NCBI GenBank assembly: GCA_034434335.1
Contig: DAOTZS010000110.1
Location: forward strand, 1-11,871
Source: DAOTZS01 sp034434335
Lineage (GTDB): Bacteria; Chloroflexota; Anaerolineae; CG2-30-64-16
Direction: 5' to 3'
DNA length: 11,871 nucleotides
In this document: one piece after another, positions 5,747 through 11,871 of the stretch
Position numbering within the stretch: the first letter of the stretch is position 1
Layout: the number at the start of each line of letters is the position of its first letter
Position numbers and translations under genes: made by a program
The notes under the pieces: generated by a model
Database searches by the model: none
What the model was told of the DNA's origin: nothing
Seen by the model: only the letters and a program-made list of their open reading frames with translations

Positions 5747-6697
5747 ATGAGCCAAGTGGTCTGTTGTGTGTGCGAAAAGCCTATCGTGGGTAGTGAAGTC
5801 ATCCAGATGGGCGGCCGGCCCTACTGCGCCTCTTGCCATGCCAAAGTGACGGGGGACCGCCGCGGGACATGGTGGGCCAGCCTGGTCGGCACCGGGGTGT
5901 TAGTGCTCTTCGTGCTGCTGGTCGCCCTGATCGCCAGCGCGGCCAAACCCCAACTGGAGGGCGTGGCCTTGCTGGTGGTGGGGATCGTCCTGGCGCTGGT
6001 GCCGGCCATCATCTGGCTGGCCATCTTCTACGCCCAGGACGTGCGGGAACCCGAGCCCAAGCGGCTGGTACTGGGCGTCTTCGTGCTGGGCGCGCTGCTG
6101 GCACAGGCGGTCGGCAAGCCCGTGACGGAGGACCTTTTCCAGGTCTCACAGTGGATGGCAACTGCCGGCGCGCTGTTCCACATCCTGGCGGCCATTCTGA
6201 TCATCGGCTTCGTCGAGATGTTCCTGGTCTATGCGGCTGTCCGCTACAGCGTTTACGGTTCGCCGGAGTTCGACGAGCGGGTGGACGGCGTCATCTACGG
6301 CACCGCGGCAGCCCTGGGCTACGCCACTGCGCTGAATGTGGGGTTCGTGGTGCAGAGCGGCGGGGTGAACCTGGTAGCCGGCGTCATCCGCATCGCCGTG
6401 ACTGCCCTGGCCCTGGCCAGCTTCGGGGGGCTGGTGGGCTACTTCCTGGGGCGGTGTAAGTTCGAGGATGAGCCGCTGTGGTGGATGCCGGCTGGCCTGG
6501 CCCTGGCGGCGATCCTTGACGGCCTGTTCATCTATGTGCGGGGCGAGATCACGACCACGGCCGTGGGCCTGCGCGGGGGCGGCTACAACCCCTGGCCAGG
6601 GCTGATCCTGGGCGCCGTCGTGGCTGGGGTTACTTTTGGTGTGCTGTTCTATCTTATGAGCAGGCTGCGGGCGCGGGCCTCCGCCGGAGCAGCCTGA
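5747..6697 (+). CDS. PrsW-like multi-pass membrane protein with LIM-like zinc finger; catalytic residues absent
   Basis: 316 residues; ATG at 5747 with AAGGAGG at 5732-5738. The N-terminus (6-30) is a treble-clef or LIM-half zinc finger, Cys6-x2-Cys9 and Cys27-x2-Cys30, facing the cytoplasm if bound to zinc. About eight hydrophobic helices follow (~40-62, 67-90, 103-120, 138-165, then four more to ~306). The block EFDERVDGVIYGTAAALGYA and the later GGLVGYFLG match PrsW-family glutamic intramembrane proteases, which in Bacillus cleave the anti-sigma factor RsiW. Here the EExxK motif is GFVEMFLVY (only Glu157), the Asn of ENxxY is LNVGF, and the His expected before GYFLG is missing. The fold is therefore PrsW-like, but proteolysis is doubtful; a scaffold or substrate-holding role is possible. 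It lies 25 bases before the anchored protein gene and probably shares its transcript. Confidence 0.75.
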   Translation: MSQVVCCVCEKPIVGSEVIQMGGRPYCASCHAKVTGDRRGTWWASLVGTGVLVLFVLLVALIASAAKPQLEGVALLVVGIVLALVPAIIWLAIFYAQDVREPEPKRLVLGVFVLGALLAQAVGKPVTEDLFQVSQWMATAGALFHILAAILIIGFVEMFLVYAAVRYSVYGSPEFDERVDGVIYGTAAALGYATALNVGFVVQSGGVNLVAGVIRIAVTALALASFGGLVGYFLGRCKFEDEPLWWMPAGLALAAILDGLFIYVRGEITTTAVGLRGGGYNPWPGLILGAVVAGVTFGVLFYLMSRLRARASAGAA

Positions 6698-6722
6698 GGC
6701 TGGAGACGAAAGGAGACAAACC

Positions 6723-7307
6723 ATGGTTGCAGAGATCCGTGCCCGGGCACAGCAACGGGATCGCCTGGTGGATTGGATCGTTGTTGCCCTGGTCGTGGCC
6801 GCGCTCCTGGTCGGTTGGGGCATCAAGGCGGCGGCCGAAGGGCGCACGGTGGCAGTGGAGGCCGAGGGCCTGCAACTGCGCTACCCTGCGGGGTGGGTGA
6901 GGGCAAACGTTGAGCCGCCTGTTCTGCTGCGGGCTGAGGAGTGGCTGGGTCCTGCCCGCAGCACGATCACTGTGGAGCGCCGGCCCCTGCCCCCAGTGCA
7001 GAACCCCCTGCGCGCCGTTCAGCAGACCTTAACCCTGGAGCGGGCGCGCACCTGGACAGCCTATCGCACCCTGGAAACTGAGGAGGGCGCCAGCGTGGCC
7101 GGCCGGCCGGCTACACGCGTTGCCTTCACCTATGTCGAGACCAACCCAAACCCATACCTGGCAACCATGCCCGTCGTGATGTACGGCGAGGACTATCTGA
7201 TCCAGGTCGGCAACGATGTGTATGTGGTCACCTTGACGGCTGCCGAAGCCTACTATGGCCGGGCTCAAAGGGCCCTGGCGGGCGTGGTGCGCTCGCTGCC
7301 GCGGTGA
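6723..7307 (+). CDS. Single-pass membrane-anchored protein with PsbP/DUF1795-like outer domain
   Basis: 194 residues; ATG at 6723 with AGGAG at 6711-6715. A charged N-terminus (RARAQQRDR) is followed by one hydrophobic helix at ~14-34 without a clear signal-peptidase site, so the protein is probably anchored with its C-terminal ~155 residues outside. That domain begins LQLRYPAGW, alternates strands and ends in AYYGRAQRALAGVVRSL. This resembles the single alpha/beta domain of PsbP/DUF1795/LpqN-type proteins, which often start with a YP.GW motif. No catalytic residues or cysteines are visible. The gene lies between the PrsW-like gene and the secreted protease array, so a link to cell-surface processing is possible. 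The fold assignment is moderate and no function can be named. Confidence 0.6.
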   Translation: MVAEIRARAQQRDRLVDWIVVALVVAALLVGWGIKAAAEGRTVAVEAEGLQLRYPAGWVRANVEPPVLLRAEEWLGPARSTITVERRPLPPVQNPLRAVQQTLTLERARTWTAYRTLETEEGASVAGRPATRVAFTYVETNPNPYLATMPVVMYGEDYLIQVGNDVYVVTLTAAEAYYGRAQRALAGVVRSLPR

Positions 7308-7330
7308 GCGCGGGCGAGTTGCAGCTCCTT

Positions 7331-7384
7331 ATGTGGGGTGGTCTTCAGACCGCCCAACATGCCGTGGGCGAGCTAAAGCTCGCC
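7331..7384. repeat. Two adjacent hairpins in the leader of the first protease-like gene
   Basis: Hairpin A (7331-7360): ATGT/ACAT outer arms and GGGTGGTC/GACCGCCC inner arms (one G-T pair, one mismatch), loop TTCA. Hairpin B (7367-7384): GGCGAGC/GCTCGCC, loop TAAA, perfect. A short tandem GTACAA, GTACAA (7385-7396) follows. The ~113-base gap holds no gene. There is no T-run, so an intrinsic terminator is unlikely. The pair may be a dispersed intergenic repeat or an RNA control element ahead of the ribosome-binding site. Confidence 0.55.
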
Positions 7385-7420
7385 GTACAAGTACAAGACA
7401 AGGCTCACCAGGAGGATGAA

Positions 7421-9688
7421 ATGAGGACAAGAGGATATCTTCTTGTGGCTATCTTGCTTGTGGGACTGCTCCTTTTCCCAGCCCTGGCGACGGCTCACCC
7501 TGGTGCCTATGACAACAACCTGGGGCCAGGCCAGCGACCCAAGGCCACGGCAAAGGTGGAGCAGTCGGTGGTGCAGATCATCGCCGCGGATGAAGGCCGG
7601 GGTGGCCGGCTCATCGCCAAGTGGAGTGGCACAGGGACCATCATCTCCGCCGACGGCCTGATCCTGACCAATTGTCAGGTCGCCATGCCACGGCTCATCT
7701 GGGACGACCCCAATTTTGACTACGACTTGCTGATCGTGGCGCTGGCGGCCAGCCCGGACGAACCGCCCGAAGCCATCTATCTGGCTGAGGTGGCCCAGTA
7801 CGACGCCGGCCTGGACCTGGCCGTGCTGCAGATCTCCCAGACCCTCGATGGCAGCCCGGTGGACACCAAGAAGCTAAAGCTGCCTGCCCTTGCCCTGGGC
7901 GATTCCGACGCGGTGGCCACCGGTGACGAGCTGAAGATCTTCGGCTATGCCGGGCCGGCAGGAGAACCCGTCAGCTCGGTGAGCGGCACGGTCACCGGCT
8001 TCTCTACCGGGCGAGGGATCAAGGGCCGGGCGTGGATCAGGACCAACGCGGAGGTCGAAGGGGGATTTAGCGGTGGACCGGCGGTCAGCCAGGACGGGAA
8101 GGTAGTGGGAGTGATCGCGGCCGGCGCGGCTACCAGCGCCGACGAGGTGCTGCAATGTCGTTATGACCAGGACACCAATGGAGACGGCGTGGTGGACCAG
8201 AACGATACCTGCAGCGCCACTGGTGGGACCATCGGCACCTTGAGGCCGATCAACCTGGCCCTGCCCCTGATCAAAGCGGCGTCCAGCGCTGTGGCCCCAG
8301 AGCCTCCCCCTGCGCCCCAGCCGAAGCCGACGCCGAAGGTACCAGCCAACGAACCCAGCGTCAGCCGGCTGATCTTCGCGCCGGAGATTGACGAATACGA
8401 GCAGCCGGTGACGGTGGTGGAGGCGCTCCCTTCCGGAGTCGAGGCGGTCTACCTCTTCTTCGATTACCAGAACTTCGAGGACGGCGCCTCCTGGCAGCCC
8501 CTGCTGGCCATTGATGGGGAGCCTCAGGAGGACGTCTGGCCCGCCGAGCAGTGGGAAGGTGGGCCGCAGGGGACATGGTGGATAGTTATCGAGAGCGAGG
8601 AAGGCCTGGAAGACGGCACCTATGAGGTGACGATCACCTATGATGGGGAGACGCTGGGATCGGCTGCCATTGAGGTGGGTGGGCCTGAGGAGCAGTACCC
8701 TGCCTTCAGCCATATCGTCTTCTCCGGCGCTGGGGAAGAGGGCTACCTGTTGCCGGCCAGCGCCAAAGAGGTGCAGGCGGCCTTCAGGTACAGTGGCATG
8801 ACCCGCACCACCCCCTGGTCCTACATCTGGTATTTCCAGGGCGAGGAGCTCGAGTCTGGCGATGGCCGGCCCCTCTCACGCGCTTCTGGGACCACCTCGC
8901 TGACCCTGGCCAGCGATCAGGGCTTCGAGGCGGGCACCTACCGCCTGGAGCTTTACATTGATAAGCGGCTGGCTGCCACAGCGGACTTTGTGCTCAGCGG
9001 CGGAGCCGAGGGGCCGTCTCTAGGGCCGATCATCTTTGCCGAGGGAGTGGACCACAATGACAATCCGATCAGGCCCGGCACGACCTTCAAGAGCGGCATC
9101 AAAGAGCTATATGGCTTCTTCGACTACCAGGGGATGGAAGATGGCTTGAAGTTTAGCGCGCAGTGGTCCCGGGACGGCGAGCGAGGGCGGCCTAATGATT
9201 TCCTCTGGGAAGGGGGGGAGAGCGGCAATTGGTGGGTCGGCCTTAGGTCTAAAGTAGGGAGTCTTCCCGAAGGCGAATATCAGTTGGAACTGTTCGTAGA
9301 GGACGAGTTGTTGCAGAGCGGCACCTGCACGATTGGTGGAAAAGGGCCACGACCTACTCCCAGACCTACACCACCAGCGGAGGGGGTCGAAGTAATCGGT
9401 CGCATTACCGATGCAACAACCGGGCGTGGCATCGCGGGGGCATACTTTGTGGTCCTGCAGCCGGGAGTGAGCCTGGAAGAGTTTGAAAACAAGGAACAGA
9501 TCTATACTGCAGCCAATACAGACCGCCAGGGCTACTTCAAGTTGCCTGACCCGTTAGCGCGTGGGGAGTCCTACAGTATGTTTGCTACAGCCGAGGGTTA
9601 TCGGCCAGTCGGTGGAGACGATATACTCGTGCCCGAGGATGCAGAATCGCCCCTCGAATTCAACCTCGAGTTGGAGAAAGTCAAGTAA
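7421..9688 (+). CDS. Secreted trypsin-fold pseudoprotease (His to Gln) with three Ig-like modules and a carboxypeptidase-regulatory-like domain
   Basis: 755 residues; ATG at 7421 with GGAGG at 7411-7415. Signal peptide 1-26 (hydrophobic core, cleavage near ALATA/HPG). Residues ~45-300 are a chymotrypsin/Deg-type fold: WSGTGTIIS, LILTNCQVAMP, YDAGLDLAVLQIS and EGGFSGGP. Asp132 and Ser217 of the triad are present, but the His position is Gln86 (codon CAG at 7676-7678), so normal serine-protease chemistry is not expected. A calcium loop, DTNGDGVVDQND (251-262), is enclosed by Cys246 and Cys264. After a Pro-rich linker (~295-312) come three Ig-like beta modules (~315-425, 425-530, 533-643), each with a strand resembling LYGFFDYQGM or an equivalent, a Pro/Thr linker, and a C-terminal domain (~654-755; GRITDATTGRGIAGA) like the carboxypeptidase regulatory domain. 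Extracellular binding or decoy role inferred. Confidence 0.85.
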   Translation: MRTRGYLLVAILLVGLLLFPALATAHPGAYDNNLGPGQRPKATAKVEQSVVQIIAADEGRGGRLIAKWSGTGTIISADGLILTNCQVAMPRLIWDDPNFDYDLLIVALAASPDEPPEAIYLAEVAQYDAGLDLAVLQISQTLDGSPVDTKKLKLPALALGDSDAVATGDELKIFGYAGPAGEPVSSVSGTVTGFSTGRGIKGRAWIRTNAEVEGGFSGGPAVSQDGKVVGVIAAGAATSADEVLQCRYDQDTNGDGVVDQNDTCSATGGTIGTLRPINLALPLIKAASSAVAPEPPPAPQPKPTPKVPANEPSVSRLIFAPEIDEYEQPVTVVEALPSGVEAVYLFFDYQNFEDGASWQPLLAIDGEPQEDVWPAEQWEGGPQGTWWIVIESEEGLEDGTYEVTITYDGETLGSAAIEVGGPEEQYPAFSHIVFSGAGEEGYLLPASAKEVQAAFRYSGMTRTTPWSYIWYFQGEELESGDGRPLSRASGTTSLTLASDQGFEAGTYRLELYIDKRLAATADFVLSGGAEGPSLGPIIFAEGVDHNDNPIRPGTTFKSGIKELYGFFDYQGMEDGLKFSAQWSRDGERGRPNDFLWEGGESGNWWVGLRSKVGSLPEGEYQLELFVEDELLQSGTCTIGGKGPRPTPRPTPPAEGVEVIGRITDATTGRGIAGAYFVVLQPGVSLEEFENKEQIYTAANTDRQGYFKLPDPLARGESYSMFATAEGYRPVGGDDILVPEDAESPLEFNLELEKVK

Positions 9689-9695
9689 GCTGTCC

Positions 9696-9737
9696 GGTGA
9701 TGGTCAGAGAAGATCTCCCTGACCATCACCCTTTCTC
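9696..9737 (+). terminator. Terminator-like hairpin between protease paralogs 1 and 2
   Basis: GGTGATGGTCAG (9696-9707) and CTGACCATCACC (9719-9730) form a perfect 12-bp stem that can extend inward by AGA/TCT. CTTTCTC (9731-9737) follows at once: pyrimidine-rich but with few consecutive Ts, so termination may be partial. It starts 8 bases after the stop of copy 1. No promoter is evident before copy 2, which suggests reduced read-through rather than full separation. Confidence 0.65.
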
Positions 9738-9774
9738 AAGCGGAGCTAATGGTCTGCTGTGAGGAGGATAAGGG

Positions 9775-11379
9775 ATGGACGCGAAGTGGCGCCTTGTGGT
9801 GGCAGGCCTGGCCCTGATCCTGCTTCTGACGCCGGCCATGGCAGTAGCGCGCGATCGGCCAGAGGTAGAGCTCTCAGTGGTGCAACTGATCGCAGCCGAC
9901 GAGGGGCGGGGTGGCCGGCTCATCCCCAGGTGGAGCGGCACGGGGACCATTATCTCTCCCGATGGCCTGATCCTGACCAACTGCCACGTGGCCATGCCTC
10001 AGGCCGTCTGGGACGATCCGCAGTTCCGCTACGACCTGCTCATTGTGGCTCTCGCCCCAGGCTCCACCGAGCCCCCGCAGCCAACTTATGTGGCTGAGGT
10101 GGCCCAGTATGATGCCAGGTTGGATCTGGCAGTGGTGAAGGTGAGCCAGACGCTTGACGGCAGGCAGGTGGAGCCGGGCACACTAGATCTGTCAGCCCTG
10201 CCTCTGGGCAAGCCGGAACGGCTCAAAGCCGGTGATGCCATCCAGATCTTCGGCTATACCGGCAGTGCAGGAGAAACAGTGGTGCCTGTGAGTGGGACCG
10301 TCACTGCTCTTCCTCGCAGCCAGGAACAGGGATGGATCGAGACGGACATTGGGGTGGAGGGAGGCTACAGCGGCAGCCCGCTGGTCAACGAAGCCGGAGA
10401 GCTGGTAGGGGTGGTCGGGGCCGGGCCTGTGGAGAGCGCCGAGGCGGTCGCGCATTGCCGTTACTCTGACGATACCAACGCGGATGGCCTCATTGACCTG
10501 AACGATTCCTGCACCGCCACAGGTGGCACGCTCTACACGGCGCGGCCGATAGACCAGGCGGCCAGGCTTATTAGAGCGGCCGGCTACGGCGTGGCTCCTG
10601 AGCCAACGGCCACCCCAAAACCCCGGCCAAGGCGCCAACCGTCCCCTACTCCGCAACCCCGGCCGCGGCGCCAGGAGACCCCACCTGTGACGGCGGAACC
10701 AGCCTTCAGCCCCATCACCTTTGCGGAAGGGGTGGACCGCGAGGGGAACCCCGTCAGGCCGGGCACGACCTTCGAGAGTGGGATCAGGGAGCTGTATGCC
10801 TTCTTTGACTATCAAGGGATGCAAGACGGCTGGCAGTTCACGACTCGCTGGTCCCTGGACGGCAAAGTGTTCATGGATAGGGACCATACCTGGGAAGGCG
10901 GGGAAAGCGGAGAGAACTGTTCGGTCAATATCTACGCCAAAAGCGGGGCTTTGCCGGAGGGGGAATACGAGTTGGAGCTGCTCGTAGAAGGTGAGCTGGT
11001 GCAAAGGGGAACCTGCAAGATCGGCGAGGGCCGCCCTCCTGCGCCCACCCCTACCCCTACCCCTAAACCTGCAGAAGGGGTGATATTCTACGGCCGCATC
11101 ACTGACGCGGATACCGGCCGGGGCATTCGCAGGGCGGTATTCATGGTGCTGCAGCCGGGTATCCTGGTGCGCAATGTTGCCTCTGAAGACGACATCTACA
11201 CCATGGCCGAGACTAACAGCAACGGCGAATACAGGCTACCTAAGCCGCTGCAGCGGGGCGAAACCTACAGCGTGATCATTGGGGCTCTGGGCCACCGCAT
11301 TGTTTCTCAAGATGGCATTTACATCCCGGAGGATCTTGAGTCCCCCCACGAAGTGAACGTTGTGCTCTATAGAAGATAA
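9775..11379 (+). CDS. Secreted trypsin-like serine protease with calcium loop, one Ig-like module and a carboxypeptidase-regulatory-like domain
   Basis: 534 residues; ATG at 9775 with AGGAGG at 9762-9767. Signal peptide 1-~25 (cleavage near AMA/VA or AVA/RD). The full catalytic triad is visible: His71 in LILTNCHVAMP, Asp117 in YDARLDLAVVKV and Ser199 in GGYSGSP (a variant of the usual GNSGGP). An EF-hand-like loop DTNADGLIDLND (233-244) lies between Cys228 and Cys246. A Pro/Arg/Thr linker (~285-308) is followed by one Ig-like module (~310-418) that closely matches module 3 of the upstream paralog, including RPGTTFESGIRELYAFFDYQ. Then comes a TPTPTPKP linker and a carboxypeptidase-regulatory-like domain (~434-534). 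Probably an extracellular, calcium-stabilised endopeptidase whose tail binds substrate or the cell surface. Substrate unknown. The next paralog starts 10 bases after its stop. Confidence 0.9.
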   Translation: MDAKWRLVVAGLALILLLTPAMAVARDRPEVELSVVQLIAADEGRGGRLIPRWSGTGTIISPDGLILTNCHVAMPQAVWDDPQFRYDLLIVALAPGSTEPPQPTYVAEVAQYDARLDLAVVKVSQTLDGRQVEPGTLDLSALPLGKPERLKAGDAIQIFGYTGSAGETVVPVSGTVTALPRSQEQGWIETDIGVEGGYSGSPLVNEAGELVGVVGAGPVESAEAVAHCRYSDDTNADGLIDLNDSCTATGGTLYTARPIDQAARLIRAAGYGVAPEPTATPKPRPRRQPSPTPQPRPRRQETPPVTAEPAFSPITFAEGVDREGNPVRPGTTFESGIRELYAFFDYQGMQDGWQFTTRWSLDGKVFMDRDHTWEGGESGENCSVNIYAKSGALPEGEYELELLVEGELVQRGTCKIGEGRPPAPTPTPTPKPAEGVIFYGRITDADTGRGIRRAVFMVLQPGILVRNVASEDDIYTMAETNSNGEYRLPKPLQRGETYSVIIGALGHRIVSQDGIYIPEDLESPHEVNVVLYRR

Positions 11380-11389
11380 GGTGTGGATC

Positions 11390-11871
11390 ATGAAGGCAAG
11401 ACAGATTCTGTCTCGTATCGGCCTGGGGCTGATCCTGTTTCTGTTCCTCGGGGTCCAGCCAGCACCAGCCCTCGACCGGCCGACGACTCAGCGGGTGATG
11501 AAATCAGTGGTGCAACTGGTGGCAGCGCGCGAGAGGCGGTCTGGCGTGGTCGTTCCCCAATGGAGCGGTTCGGGCACCATCATCTCCGCCGACGGCCTGA
11601 TACTCACCAACTGCCACGTTGCATTCCCGCGGGCAATGTGGGACGATCCTGAGTTTGACTACGACCTGCTGATCGTAGCCCTGACCATCCGGTCCGACGA
11701 AGCGCCTCAACCGACGTACCTGGCCGAGGTAATGCAGTACGACCCCGACCTGGACCTGGCTGTCATCCGCGTGAGCCAGATGCTGGACGGCAGCCCTGTG
11801 AACCGGGAGGAGCTGAGCCTGCCGGCCCTGGCGCTGGGGGATTCAGATGCCATCGAGCTGGGGGACCGCCT
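11390..11871 (+). CDS. Third secreted trypsin-like protease paralog, 5' part only
   Basis: Open to the right edge: 160 complete codons and no stop. The ATG at 11390 is 10 bases after the previous stop with only a weak AAGGTG (11378-11383) as ribosome-binding site, so translation may be coupled. A signal peptide is clear (MKARQILSRIGLGLI, then FLFLGV), with cleavage near APA/LD at residues 25-28. The protease domain follows the paralogs closely: WSGSGTIIS, LILTNCHVAFP with His76, WDDPEFDYDLLIVAL, and QYDPDLDLAV with the triad Asp. The catalytic Ser, the calcium loop and any accessory modules lie outside the window. The 24 bases encoding TIISADGL are identical to copy 1. Likely an active protease, to judge from the visible His and Asp. 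Confidence 0.85.
   Translation, partial: MKARQILSRIGLGLILFLFLGVQPAPALDRPTTQRVMKSVVQLVAARERRSGVVVPQWSGSGTIISADGLILTNCHVAFPRAMWDDPEFDYDLLIVALTIRSDEAPQPTYLAEVMQYDPDLDLAVIRVSQMLDGSPVNREELSLPALALGDSDAIELGDR

Noticed and set aside
6146..6847. 233-codon minus-strand open frame
   Set aside because: Overlaps the PrsW-like and anchored-protein genes; low-complexity His/Gln/Arg translation and no ribosome-binding site noted.
7304..7420. Upstream extension of protease copy 1
   Set aside because: It would translate two hairpins and bury the signal peptide inside the protein; ATG 7421 has GGAGG and gives a standard signal peptide.
7874..8713. 279-codon open frame on the minus strand
   Set aside because: It lies wholly within the protease-like gene, which has a signal peptide, family motifs and a paralog. 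Long antisense frames are expected at this GC; its translation is Arg/Gly/Leu-rich with no recognisable motif.
10192..11004. 270-codon minus-strand open frame
   Set aside because: Antisense shadow of the second protease at the equivalent place as in copy 1, which shows it is a by-product of shared codon use.
11041..11070. CCCCTACC tandem stretch
   Set aside because: It encodes the TPTPTPKP linker of the second protease; low-complexity coding sequence rather than an independent repeat.
1..11871. Search for CRISPR arrays, tRNA/rRNA genes, insertion sequences and phage genes
   Set aside because: No regularly spaced repeats, cloverleaf, rRNA segment, transposase or phage protein was recognised on either strand.

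Overview
The window is about 62% GC (by eye) and every gene I can support lies on the + strand. The mix suggests a Chloroflexota-type bacterium, possibly an uncultured Anaerolineae-like lineage: a TPR/SARP-BTAD regulator, secreted trypsin-like proteases with Pro/Thr-rich linkers, GH4/GH88/oxidoreductase sugar genes and GTAGGGGC-type palindromic repeats. This is inference from gene style; there is no marker gene here.

Region 1 (1-3216) is a sugar-catabolism operon. It holds the 3' end of a GH4-like glycosidase, a HAD-family hydrolase starting in an ATGA overlap, a Gfo/Idh/MocA dehydrogenase 2 bases after the HAD stop, and a GH88 unsaturated glucuronyl hydrolase. The set suits breakdown of uronic-acid-containing oligosaccharides. 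The GH88 reading frame keeps both catalytic aspartates but loses the family's C-terminal end. Its last ~70 codons run through a chain of inverted repeats that also carries the promoter of the next gene.

Region 2 (about 3160-7307) is a regulator and membrane-protein block. A strong promoter (TTGCCC, 17 bp, TGC-TATAAT) with a palindrome over the -35 and a hairpin at the expected transcript start drives a 670-residue TPR protein ending in an OmpR-type winged helix plus BTAD domain. Downstream is a small protein of unknown function, preceded by an 11-bp-period direct repeat 8 bp from an extended -10, which is the geometry of a SARP-controlled promoter. Then come a PrsW-like multi-pass membrane protein with an N-terminal LIM-like zinc finger but without the catalytic residues, and a single-pass anchored protein with a PsbP/DUF1795-like outer domain.

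Region 3 (7308-11871, open at the right edge) is a tandem array of at least three paralogous secreted trypsin-fold proteins. The two that are complete share: signal peptide, protease domain with a cysteine-bracketed EF-hand-like calcium loop, Pro-rich linker, one or three Ig-like beta modules, Pro/Thr linker, and a carboxypeptidase-regulatory-like domain. The first copy has Gln in place of the catalytic His; copies two and three keep His. Two hairpins precede copy 1 and a terminator-like hairpin separates copies 1 and 2.

The most novel possibility is that regions 2 and 3 together form a regulated surface system, in which a degenerate intramembrane protease and a pseudoprotease sit beside active calcium-dependent secreted proteases. 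That link rests on gene order only.
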